A stretch of DNA of 64,000 bases from Planococcus citri. Lineage: Eukaryota > Arthropoda > Insecta > Hemiptera > Pseudococcidae. Each line of letters starts with the position of its first letter. Within the stretch, counting starts at the first letter, position 1. Under the pieces are notes generated by a model. That model made no database searches. It was not told where the DNA came from and worked only from the letters and a program-made list of their open reading frames with translations. This document shows, one piece after another, positions 10,101 through 20,923 of the stretch. The stretch covers positions 74,805,590 to 74,869,589 of the forward strand of contig NC_088678.1 of NCBI RefSeq assembly GCF_950023065.1, read 5' to 3'. Both the position numbers and the translations under genes were made by a program.

Positions 10101-10479
10101 TTTTTCGTTATGAGGGAGAAAAACGCCAGTATTTACTTTCAAAAATCAGAAGCAGGAGCAAAAGTAGCAACGTTTCTCCCTAAATACGAATAAAAAATTA
10201 AATTTCAAATGGCTTTCCAAGTAAGTAATTTCTTTTTCTTTGTAAACACAGATATAAGGTACCACAGAAGCAGGCTAAATTAATGATGTTGATTATAAGT
10301 TTTGTTTGAAAATTTAAATATTACCTATAAAAATTATATTTCTGTAGTTTTTTAAAATTAGAATATTATTGTAAGGATTTAGAGTTTAGTTATGACTCTT
10401 GTTACCAGAATTAAGAAACTGTCTTGCACAGGTGATTTCTCAAATAAATATAAATTATATGTTTTCTCCCTCAGGGAAC

Positions 10480-10680
10480 ATGGACACAGTGGGTGCTACA
10501 GCAGTAAACAAAGAACAAATGAATCCTCGACCTACCCAACTATATCCGAGTCAGACTGGTGCCCCCATCTCTAAATCTGCACAATGTTTTGGTGAATCTT
10601 TTCGGAATTCTGTTACAGGGATGCATTCTATTTCGACTCATTCTCCTACAATTTTTGCCTCACTTCCCTCATCGCGGTGA
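10480..10680 (+). CDS. Possible small exon/ORF rich in Ser, Thr and Pro
   Basis: Unrecognised. After a plausible acceptor (TTTTCTCCCTCAG, 10474) the DNA becomes clearly richer in G and C. It is open from ATG 10480 (MDTVGATAVNKEQ..) to TGA 10678-10680, 66 residues. A good donor (GACAAG|GTAGGT) follows at about 10785, but the frame has already closed. This may be a terminal exon, an old transposon piece or chance. Confidence 0.22.
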   Translation: MDTVGATAVNKEQMNPRPTQLYPSQTGAPISKSAQCFGESFRNSVTGMHSISTHSPTIFASLPSSR

Positions 10681-11089
10681 TCTGGATCATTTTTCGTTAT
10701 AAATGATGATAATTTGAAAAGACAAACATGCCAGATACAGGATCAACAGCTAGGAAAATGTGTATCATTAAAGCAATCTGACAAGGTAGGTACATACATT
10801 GCAGATTGTTGCGGTAAAATGAATTAATTTTGCGGCATCATTAATTGAATTATTTTGAAATTATTATACTTCGGTACATATTTTCAGCAAAATTCAGTAT
10901 AAATTGCGTAAAGTATTTCGCAAAACTTGTTAAAATTACATAAAACTAATTAAAACCAACCGAAAGTTGGGTTTCAAAAGTAATAATTTCCACTTCAGCA
11001 TACTAAATTCACCCACAATTGACAAAAAGTGATCGAATTGCAGTAAAATTGAGCTCATCTTGGGATGCCCATTCAATTTTTTATACCAT

Positions 11090-11540
11090 TTATTTTAATA
11101 ATTATAATTATAATTCATATTATTGTTCTTCATTTAAATAAATCTTCTAAGTAATCCTTTAGAAATGAAAAATAATTCACATTTAATTAATCTAAATCTG
11201 GCACATTTCCATTGCATGTGTTAAATTTAAACTTTCCAGATAAATTTGGAGAGCGAGTAACTACCTTAAGGAGGCCGCAGATAAGTTTGAAAATTCAGAC
11301 ATATGCGATAAATGACTCGATAATAGACTTTTTTTGACCTTAGAATGAGCTTGAAAAAGGTTTGAAAGTTGAAACCTGCGTAAATCACATCCGCACTGTT
11401 TCTTATTGTACGAGTATGTGCCAAATTTACGTCTCCTAAGCGACCTTGGGAAGGATTAAGGATGCTCTCAAGGTCAAAGATTTGAATAATTATGCGCAAA
11501 ATAAATGATTTTACATACCTACATTGAAAAAAGTTACATT
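11090..11540. repeat. Segmental duplication SD1, copy b
   Basis: Matches 9330-9560 and 16430-16760 (CATTTAAATAAATCTTCTAA, CACATCCGCACTGTTTCTTA, GTGCCAAATTTACGTCTCC, TTATGCGCAAAATAAATGAT). It stops where the mariner-type element begins. Confidence 0.65.
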
Positions 11541-11602
11541 GTTACAAATACTACCCCCCTTCCCATGCGCACCCACGTATACGCGTACCGTACGTATATA
11601 TA

Positions 11603-13671
11603 CAGGGTGATTCGGATAAGACCTGAAAAAGCAAAACCACGTATTCTACTCATGAATAGGAGTAAAAAATGTTATATACACCATGGACCAAAACCTCTTC
11701 ATTTCGGAGTTATTGACCTTTGAAGGGGGCCAGCTGTTTTCTTAAAATTGGCCGTTTCGGCGTCGCTATTGAACATTTTTGGGGGGTAGGTGGTGGAAGA
11801 AGTGAAGTGAGATCTCAGAAATGTGGAGTATTATTTTTTTCTGTTTTGGTCCATAACTTGATGTTTTGAAGTCAGAAATGTCTTTTCTTAGATGAAAAAT
11901 AATCAAAACTTGAAGTTGAATTAAATTATTTCGAATTTTATTAATTAATGTGGTAGTGCTTTTCATTCGACACTCATTTAAGTTTGATTTATCTTTTTTG
12001 GTCCATTGGATGCTGAATAATCAAATTTTTCAATTTTGACAAACTCTCCAATTTTTTATAAACTAATGTTTTTGAAGGTTTCCTGCACTCAATTTTCAAT
12101 TTTAAGTACTTTTATGAAAAAAAAAATGCTATTCCTCAATAAAACATGATTTATCTCAACCAATATGCTCACTTTGGCAACATCGCAAAATTGTCACTGT
12201 AAATTACGATTTCGTTTCCTAAAAACAATAGAAATTGCTGGTTGGTAAATGATTGCACTTCAAATCAACGTAGGAAATCGTAACTAAGGAACACTTTTTG
12301 ATAACATTCTGATGCGAAATGTAAATGCGGTGTTGCCATATTTTACACAACTTTAATTGCAAATATCTTATTAAGGGTTGTTTTGTAAGGTACAGATATG
12401 GCCCAACTGCCTAGCAGTTATTCTCGTAATAATCACAGTAGGGGAAATGATGATAATCATCCCTGAGAGGAGAAAGTGCGATCTGTTCTCCTTCTTCTAA
12501 AAGAACAACCCTTAAACTGGAAGTGTGGTAAAGTGGGCGTTTCCAATAGACGCGATGTTTTCTGGTAGCTACCAGGTACATCGCGAAAAATAAGATCCTT
12601 ACTTAGCATCAGAATCTCGAGCTCTCTGGAATTAAGTCACCTCGATTGGTGTGTCGATCCGTTGGCATACCAGATGCATAAATGCACAGGCATCTTGCCT
12701 GTGTCTTTCTTTTTACTGTCTGTACCACTTCTAGCGTGGAGATTTAACTATGACAAGAGCTATTTAAAATATCTCTTATTAGTTTTTAACATGGATCATC
12801 TCACTCGGGAGTGATCCGCTAAATTATGTGTGATTTAGATAACTCGTGAAAAATTTAAATAACTCGTGAAAACTTTATAAATAACTCTGAAATATCCAAA
12901 TAACGCATTAACGTAATTTAAATATCTCTGCTAAACGATGCTGAATTAATTTAAATATCTCTGCTAAACGAAACTCAATTAAATTATCATTTTGATTAAA
13001 TATCGCGAACAAATCTTAATTGTCGTCGAATGCCTCAAGTATTAGGAGTGCAACGGAGAGACGGCTGGACAGTGGCAGTGTCAGTAAATAATGCATATCG
13101 CTACTTAATTGCAATGAGTTGCAATTAGCACATCTCAGTAAGCCTGCATGAATATTTTCAATGTTCTCATTTAATGTATTTATGTGTACTTAATAATATT
13201 GCTTTGACCCCAGTGAATAACATGAATATGTTATGCTTCCCATTTAATATGTTCACGCTATTCTTTAAAATACTACTTAAATCTCGGAATCACACGCATA
13301 TGTGTGTGATTGCCGAAAGACATTGCTTTATAAATACTGTATATTACGACGATTAAACATATTGCGTACACCTTACGAATATGACTCGTTTTATTTGTTG
13401 TTTTATACTCTCTAGTATGATGTATATGGGAAGGTTGGAATTACCCCAGTGTCCGAATTGAGCTAGTCTGGACCAAGTAATTATTCCCCACGTAAGGAAT
13501 AATTATTAACCTAAACACCTTATAGAGGGATGTCCCCCATATTTCTCTATACCAGTCTTTCCAATCCCCCATATAACAGTTTTTTCAAAATTTTTGCAAA
13601 GGAAATTTTTTCTTAACTCGACGAGTAGAATATGTGGTTTTAATTTTTCAGGTCTTATCCGAATCACCCTG
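11603..13671. mobile_element. Tc1/mariner-type non-autonomous element with TA duplication
   Basis: Terminal inverted repeats of about 50 bases start CAGGGTGATTCGGATAAGAC at 11603 and end with its complement GTCTTATCCGAATCACCCTG at 13671. Both are flanked by TA (11601-11602, 13672-13673). Without the LTR inserted at 12384 the element is about 870 bases and shows no transposase frame, so it would depend on an enzyme supplied elsewhere. Confidence 0.88.
12384..13578 (+). mobile_element. Solo LTR, copy A, inside the mariner-type element
   Basis: Starts TGTAAGGTACA and ends ATATAACA, giving the TG..CA ends of an LTR. A four-base duplication GTTT flanks it (12380-12383 and 13579-13582). About 1195 bases, with no gag or pol frame. 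Homologous to LTR B (17601-19793, inverted) and, in its 3' part (TGAGCTAGTCTGG.. region), to LTR C. Internal region and second LTR are absent, so it is read as a solo LTR; the retroelement superfamily cannot be set. Confidence 0.78.
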
Positions 13672-13939
13672 TATACAATTACAGGGCTTTTTTTGTGGTG
13701 GGACTCAGGGGGACGCTGTCCCCCCAAAGAAAAGTTTGAAAATATCAAAAAATTTCCATAAAAACTAAAAAAATGAACGAATTTGAAAAAAATGAAAAAA
13801 TGAATAAATTTTGGTAACTTTTAAAAAAAATGTTGAATCATCGGAATAGTAAAGTGCGAAAACAAGATCAGAATTACGATGAAAATTCGTAAATCTAAAA
13901 TTTAGCATTCAAGTTTGTACCTCAGTATGTATCTTACAC

Positions 13940-16000
13940 GTCTGGGAGCCCGCTCAAGAATTATTGCATCCCCCTCCCCCCGTCGATCCTCTGGACAACT
14001 TTTTTCTTAAAAGGGGAGTCCTGAGGAACATTTCTAGCCGTTGTACTAAAAAAAAGTGGCCCTACTTACAAAATGGCGGACATTTTCAACCCGTTTTGAG
14101 CAGTTTTGGAGCCTCCAAAAAATTTTTGAAACTCGAAAGGAGGAGTTGCGATAAGGTCATTTTTTGGCCCCACCTAGTTTTCAACTCAATCACTCTAAAA
14201 ATATTGTAATAAATGTCCGAAATACAAATCTGTAGTTAGTTAACCCAAAATGATCATCTTTTGGGCTCCAGGGGTTCCCAAAGTTGTGAATAAAAAAATA
14301 ATTTTAGGAACCACTGAGTATATATGTATTTCAAAAACTTTTTAAGCGTGAAATATCTTTTCGAAACCGATAAATGTTACTCGTATGTGAGGTGATTTTC
14401 TTACTTTCAACCCTCGGGGGCAGAAATTGGAGGGTTTCAATTTTTTGAAAATTTTGGAACCACCATTTTGATCCTACCCCTTTGAACCTCGCTAAAAACC
14501 TGTTAACAGTTTATTAGTATCTGAAAGCCCTCCATCCTACCAAATTTTGAGCCCAATAAAAATTTTCGTTGGTACTCAAAAACCCAATTTTCCAATTTTT
14601 CGTAATTTTGATATTTTGGGAACCCCTGGAAAACTAGAAACCTGGGATTTGCGCCAAACCTAACGTTTTGAGGTATACATTCGATTATTTAGATGAAAAA
14701 GTTGAATCATGCTCCCTGTATATTCGTAATTTTGGACCCTTTTTTTTTAGAGCCCCCCATTTTAAGCACCCCTAAAAAAGGTGTTTATACATAGTTTTTC
14801 AAATAAATCGAAGAATTTACATTTGAAACACACTAGCAAGTGCTCGATAACTTTTCGAATGATTTTTCAAGTAACTTTCAAAATTGAACTATTTTGGGTC
14901 AAATTCTGAGATTTAACTTTTCGAAAAGACGTTAAAATCTCGTTTTCACGATTTCAACATACCGGTAGGTAGTAAAAATCTCAGAATTCGACCCAAAATA
15001 GCTTTTTATTCACAACTTTGGGAACCCCTGGAGCCCAAAAGATGGTCATTTTGGGTTAACTAACCACGGATTCGTATTTCGGACATTTATTACAACATTT
15101 TTAGAGTGGTCGAGTTGAAAACTAGGTGGGGTTAAAAAATAGCCTTATCGCAACTCCTCCTTTCCACAAAATTTCATCAAAATGGAGTTGGCGGAAAGCA
15201 GAAATTTATTCCGCAAACTAATTTCAATGCGCTATGAAGTACAGGTAAATTTTAAGTCGTTTTCAAGCCCCCAGCTATTTTTTGAAAATTCTGGAGCCTC
15301 CGGCAGATTTTTTAAATTTTAAATTTTTACAAAATTTTATCAAAATGGAGATGGAAAGCTGAAATTTACTCTACACTCACACTCTCTGAAGACGACTTCA
15401 GGTGGGTTCAAGTCATTTTGGAGCCTCCAGCGACTTTTTGAAAATTACTGGAGGCTCCAGCAGATTTTTTAAACTTTAAATTTTTACAAAATTTCATCAA
15501 TGGAGATGGAAAGCTGAAATTTATTTCGCATAGGTACTAATTTCAATGCGATATGAAGTCGACTACACGGTGGTTTCAAATGGTTTTGAAGCTTCCAGCT
15601 ACTTTTTGGAAATTTCAATTTTCCAAAAAACGCCATACGACTTTTCAAAAAGTCGCTGGAGGCTCCAAAACGACTTGAAATCCACCAGCAGTCGACTTCA
15701 TTGCGTATTGAAATTAGTTTGCAGAACGAATTTCGACTTTCCATCTCCGTTTGATGAAATGTTGTGGAAATTTCGAGTTTCAAAAAAATCTACTAGAGGC
15801 TCCAGTAATTTTCAAAAAGTCGCCGTAGGCTCCAAAATGACCTGAACCCACCTGAAGTCGTCTTCAGAAGGTGTTGAAATTGGAGTGTAGAGTAAATTTC
15901 AGATTTCCATCTCCATTTGATGAAATTTTGTAAAAATTTAAAGTTTGAAACTTCGATTTTTTTCTCTCAAAAATTCAAATTATGTACAGTGGCCGGGGGG
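13940..16000. mobile_element. Nested fold-back block (two inverted repeat pairs)
   Basis: Pair 1: about 14137-14315 (AAGGAGGAGTTGCGATAAGG, CCACCTAGTTTTCAACTC, GGGCTCCAGGGGTTCCCAAA) against its complement at about 15000-15175. Pair 2: 15170-15560 against 15600-15960, with CATCTCCATTTTGATGAAAT-like words and many GGAGCCTCCAG motifs. The left edge near 13965 (CCCCGTCGATCCTCTGGACA) is found inverted at about 50965-50990, so 50215-51005 is a related copy. Frames here are symmetrical shadows. Confidence 0.65.
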
Positions 16001-16084
16001 TGGGGGGTGGTATGAAAATTAGGGGCTTGCAACTTCAATTCAGCGTCCCCCTCAGAAAAGAAATACAAAAAAAAAGGCCTGACA

Positions 16085-16160
16085 ATAAGTATATAATATC
16101 TATAGGTATGTAAGTAAGTAAGTAAGTAAGTAACCTACAATCTGTTTACAAACGCGACGA
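16085..16160. repeat. GTAA microsatellite
   Basis: About six tandem GTAA units at about 16112-16135, followed by CCTACAATCTGTTTACAAACGCGACG, a phrase also present at about 16925 and 20015. Confidence 0.7.
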
Positions 16161-16179
16161 TCTTATTATTTTTTTAAAA

Positions 16180-16810
16180 ATTATCACACTTACTTAATTA
16201 TAATTCAAATTAAACGAAATATCCTTTTTAACACATTTTTTAATAAAATAATATGAATATCAGCCATCGGGAATATTATGTAATACCTACCTATATCTAA
16301 TAAGTAGATAATAATTATTTTCATATTAATTGAATTTTTAGGTTATTCTACAAGTTGAACAAATATCTTATTGAGGTATGATAGTAATTAGGCACTACCC
16401 TTCATTTCAACAATTCCTTTTTTAGAACGTAATTATTCGTATTAATAGTCTTCATTTAAATAAATCTTCTAATCCTTTAGGAATAAAAAATAATATTTGC
16501 AGATTTAATGAATTTTAACCTTCAAGACTTTTTTGGCCATAGAATGAGCTTAAATGATTGAAACTTGAAACCTGGGTAAATTACATCCGCAGTATCCGCA
16601 CTGTTTCTTATTGTAGGTAGGTACCTATGTGCCAAATTTGCATCTTCTAAGTGATCTCGGGAAGCATTGCGGATGCTCTTAGGAGTCAGGATCGAAAAAG
16701 TTGAAAAATTATGCGTGAAATAAATGATTTTACGTATTTGAAAAAGGTTACATTGTTCTCAAGAAACAGATAAGAAACAATAGGGAAAATTAGGGTACTA
16801 AAAGAGGAGA
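16180..16810. repeat. Segmental duplication SD1, copy c
   Basis: Longest match to 9150-9600, including TTTTTAGGTTATTCTACAA, CGCACTGTTTCTTATTGTA and AACAGATAAGAAACAATAGG. It has an extra insertion (about 16375-16430) relative to copy a. Confidence 0.7.
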
Positions 16811-16919
16811 GAAACTCATTGGCCGCCATATTGGTTATGGTGATAATAGTTTTCAACGGACTGCTGCATTATCGGAAACCAGCCTTATTCGAAAGTATAA
16901 AGAAAAACAAACAAACAGG

Positions 16920-17110
16920 GTAAGTAACCAACAATCTGTTTACAAATGCGACGATCTTTTTTTTTTTTTTTAATTAACGAATATAAAATTTAATACTTTT
17001 CCTTAGATAATTATTTTAAACCTAATTTTGATCAAAGAATATTACAACGATCATGAGGTTAAAGATTTGTAAAAACATTAGCTAAATTACTGTCCAAATC
17101 AATAGGTACT
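16920..17110. repeat. Segmental duplication SD2, copy a
   Basis: Matches 20010-20215 (CAATCTGTTTACAAATGCGACG, AATTATTTTAAACCTAATTTTG, AGCTAAATTACTGTCCAAATC). Copies a and b flank the LTR B region. Confidence 0.65.
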
Positions 17111-17600
17111 TACGATCCATCATCATTATATTAGGCACTACGACTTAAGGGTCCTATATCTTGGGTATTTATATGTTATTCTGCTCCTTTACTTGTTATT
17201 TTGTTTTATTTTATTTGTTAAATTTATTTCATGTTATTTAAATTTTTTTATTGCTTGTCATTTGTCAGTTTTGGTTGGCCAACTAGGTTTTGATAGGATG
17301 TTTGTTAATTTTTCAATACCTACATACATACCTACCTAGTTGTGAGCCATAATATTCTCAATAAAACCAATGTGGTGGCCACTTGGTGTTGGTCTAGTCT
17401 TGGAATGATTTCTTTTCATTAAAAAAAGTAGTAAATAAGTGGATACACTATAGACCACAATCATTCAAGCTTCCTTTATAGTGGCCGTGGAATTTTTCTA
17501 CAGAAAAGACAAATGTGTACATTCAAATGGAAGCATTTATACTGGCTGGAATTTTATCAATTTTCTATGGAAAAGTCAAAATTTTTTAACTTTTCCAAGT
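17111..17600. other. Spacer before LTR B, no gene recognised
   Basis: T-rich with a possible poly-A signal (AATAAAACCAATG, about 17361). At about 17468 a GAAGCTTCC/ATAGTGG-type block is found again, inverted, near 19910-19985. It may be the terminus of an older element that LTR B entered. No frame of interest. Confidence 0.35.
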
Positions 17601-17938
17601 TGATATAGAGGAGATTGGAATTATTGGTATGGAGGAATAGGGCTGACATCCCTCTATAGGTAGTTAAGTTAAGAAATATTCCCTAAGAGGGGAATATTTG
17701 CTATTTCCAGACTAGCTCAATACGGACACTGGGTAACTCCAATCTACCACTATACATCATCAAATAGGTGTATAAAACTAGAAATGAACCATACTCGTAA
17801 GGTGTACTGAATATGTTTATTCGAAGTAATCTACAACACAAGTAATCATGGGTTTGGCAATTACGCAGATATGTAATTCCAAGGAAATTACACATCAAAT
17901 TGACACAATTATGAATAATGGGTACACATTAAATGTGA

Positions 17939-18312
17939 GGGCGCGTACGGAAAGGGACCTACCGACCAAAAAATGAAAATTTTTTTTTCCTGAAATTGTT
18001 GTAGGAACTCTTAGAGAATCGAATGGAACCTCCCAAACCCGCCAATAACTCCTATTTCATCAAAATTTTTCGCTTCTAAGTGAACCATGACAGAATTCAT
18101 AATCGAAAAAACTTGAATGCAGTGCATAATCTGACCGGTAGAGGTCATTGGAGGGCGTGTGTGAGTGTGTGGTAAAGTGTAGGACCTTCGAAGTTGGAAT
18201 ACCCCTACGTAATCTTACAGTAACAACAAGAGAAATAACCACGCGCAAAACTTTAAACATCTCTCCTGTAAAATTTACATTTTGGTCGGTAGGTCCCTTT
18301 CTGTATGCGCCC
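17939..18312. mobile_element. MITE of 374 bases in LTR B
   Basis: Terminal inverted repeats of about 30 bases with few mismatches: GGGCGCGTACGGAAAGGGAC at the left, and the complement of GGGCGCATACAGAAAGGGAC at the right, continuing CTACCGACC on both. The middle has no convincing coding frame. The corresponding site in LTR A has no such sequence. Confidence 0.8.
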
Positions 18313-18752
18313 ACACAAATAATCATGTAAATTTATGGGGATTGTGAGATGCAACGCATTACATCTCACTAATGGGCTATGCAAATTTACTACTTACTGA
18401 CACTGCAGTTATTTCTGTCACTCATATCAACATGACCGAATCGATTTAGAAAACGTTATTCGCAAATATTATTTAAGCAATATTTTTAGAGTTATTAATA
18501 AAGAGTTCTTCGCAGTATTCGCAGTATTCGGGGTATTCGAGTAATTTAGATGAATTATTCCTAGTATCGAGAGTACCAGGAACAATTCAATGTTAGAAAC
18601 CAAAAGTAATTAATTTAAATTAGTTACGTTAAAAGGTTGAAGTTTCCACGCTAGAAGTGGTACAAATGGTAAAGGAAAGACACAGGCTAGATGCCGGTGC
18701 GTTTATCATCTTAATATGTAGAATAGATCGACACATTAACTGGGTGACTGAA

Positions 18753-19462
18753 GGAGCGTACACATGATCCAATCGATTTGACAAAGTACACATGATCCAA
18801 TCGATTTGACAAACCAGGTTTGTCAAATCGAATAAAATTTATGAAATATATTTGGTTGCATGGAAAGTCAAATATATTAGATCATGTAAACGCTGCGATA
18901 ATCTAATTTTTTTTCAAATTTTCAAGGTTTTGTTGATCGGTGACGCCAATTCTGAAAATAGAAATCATTTATATTTTCAGAGTTGGTGTCTATGGTGTCT
19001 CCGATCAACAAAATGTTAAAAATTTGAGAAAGACATCATCAGAGCATCCACACAACCAAATATGTTTGATTAATAAATTTGAGAAAGACATCATCAGAGC
19101 ATCCACACAACCAAATATGTTTGATTAATTCAATTTGATTGGACAAAAATTGAATCAATCAAACATATTTGGTTGTGTGGATGCTCTGATGATGTCTTTC
19201 TCAAATTTTTAACATTTTGTTGATCGGAGACACCATAGACACCAACTCTGAAAATAATTCTGAAAATATAAATGATTTCTATTTTCAGAATTGGCGCCAC
19301 CGATCAACAAAACCTTGACAATTTGAAAAAAAACTTAGATTATCAGAGCGTTACATGATCTAATATATTTGACTTTCCATGCAACCAAATATATTTTGAT
19401 AAATTTTATTCGATTTGACAAACCTGGTTTGTCAAATCGATTGGATCGTGTGTGCCAGCCTT
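18753..19462. mobile_element. Fold-back element, arms about 330 bases, in LTR B
   Basis: The left arm runs ACACATGATCCAATCGATTTG..GGTTTGTCAAATCGAATAAA..TTGTTGATCGGTGACGCC..CATCCACACAACCAAATATG. The right arm is the same in reverse complement, ending CAAATCGATTGGATCGTGTG. The centre is near 19138-19150 (ATTGGACAAAAATTGAAT). The left arm holds two small internal duplications (18760/18787 and about 19027/19077). In LTR A the homologous site is uninterrupted. Confidence 0.85.
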
Positions 19463-19793
19463 TAGCTCCAGAGAGCTCGAGATTCCAATGCTAAGTACAG
19501 AGATAGATTTTTTGCAATGTACCTGTTAGCTACCTGAGATACATCGCTCCTATAGGACCGCCCACTTTACCATACTTCCAGTATAAGGGTGGTTCTTTAG
19601 AAGAGGGAGAATCGATCGCGGACAGATCGCGCATTTCTCCTCATATGGATGATTATCATCATTTCCCCTATTATGGTGAATTTATAAGAACATTCGCGTA
19701 TTTCCCCTTAAAGGGTTGATGTTCTCAATATACCCTAAGGCAATAAATACGCGAATAACTGCTAAGCATGTTGGGCCACGCTTGTACCTTACA

Positions 19794-20860
19794 GAGTGAT
19801 GAATGAGAAGAAGATTGAAAACTTTTTATTAAAGTGAATAATCATCAGAATTTATAAGAAATGTTATTATTTTACAAGTTTAGAAGTTCAAAAGTGCTTA
19901 AAATTGAGTTTGAAAAAATTCCACGATTTTCTGTAGAAATTTTCTATTGCCAGCTTATCACCACTATCAAGGAAGCTTCAACAGAATAAAGAAATAAACA
20001 AGAAGATATAAGTAAGTAATCAACAATTTGTTTACAAACGCGACGACCTTTTTTTTTAAATTATCGAATATAAAATTCAATACAGTAAAAGCTCGTTATA
20101 TCTCAGTAATTATTTTAAATCTAATTTTAAGCAAAGACTATATTACAACGATTATGAGACCGTAAAAGTTTTGTAAAAACATCAGCTAAATTACTGTCCA
20201 AATCAATAGGTATGAGCTACATTTAACATCTTATCCTAACACAATCACAAATAAACAAATGTTTTCAAATATGTCTTGTTCTCAAATGAAGTTGAAGATT
20301 TACGGAGATTCTTTTTGCAGCATCATTATTAAATTACAAAATTCGAATTTTGTTCATAGGTAACTTTTTTCGACCCTGGAGAAAGGTCAAATGAGGTTGA
20401 ACGATTGAAACCACTGTGACACCTATTTATTGCACGCACCAATTTTCGACCTCCTATGTTCATTCGAAACGAATCTTGAAGGTCAGAAAAATCTTTAAAA
20501 TCAAGTTTTTAAATTGTTCAGTGTTTAAAATTCCATGTTGTGTAAATTCCATGTTGTGTAAATTCCATTTTTTTTAAAATTCCAATTACTGGAAGTTTCT
20601 TTTTTTAATCTTAAATGCGATGAGGATGACCTAAGATGCTAGAATTTTTTGTATGCTGGTGGCATTAAAATGCAAGATTTCCAAAACTCTCAGCCCCTGG
20701 AGATAGATACCATTTCCGGCCAAATATGAAACAATGATCGACTATCCGCGATTATTATTTTTTTTTGCTAGCGCAGAACTTCAACAGTATAGAGAATCTG
20801 CCCCTCCAAAACAATACTTGAAGGTTTCGTTTCGACGAGTGTCAAAAGTAGGTAAATATA
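19794..20860. other. Spacer upstream of COQ3 with SD2 copy b
   Basis: 20010-20215 repeats 16920-17110. 20360-20520 is a diverged relative of SD1. An AATTCCATGTTGTGTA pair is duplicated in tandem near 20531-20565. A TATA-like AAATATAAAC lies at about 20853. No other gene is seen. Confidence 0.45.
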
Positions 20861-20923
20861 AACACCTATATCTACTTTAAACGGTTTCATTATGGGTACT
20901 TCGAATATGTCGTTTATCCGGCG

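Larger units (their letters stand above)
17601..19793 (-). mobile_element. Solo LTR, copy B, carrying two later insertions
   Basis: Read on the - strand it starts TGTAAGGTACAAGC at 19793 and ends CTCTATATCA at 17601, matching copy A throughout (for example AGAGCTCGAGATTC, ACCACTTCTAGCGTGG, TGAGCTAGTCTGG). Flanks AAGT and GAGT are a 3-of-4 match to a four-base duplication. Its 2.19-kb length is explained by an inverted-repeat element of 374 bases and a fold-back of about 710 bases inside it. Confidence 0.72.

Noticed and set aside
15484..15845. Overlapping 99-codon frames on both strands
   Set aside because: Mirror images produced by inverted repeats.
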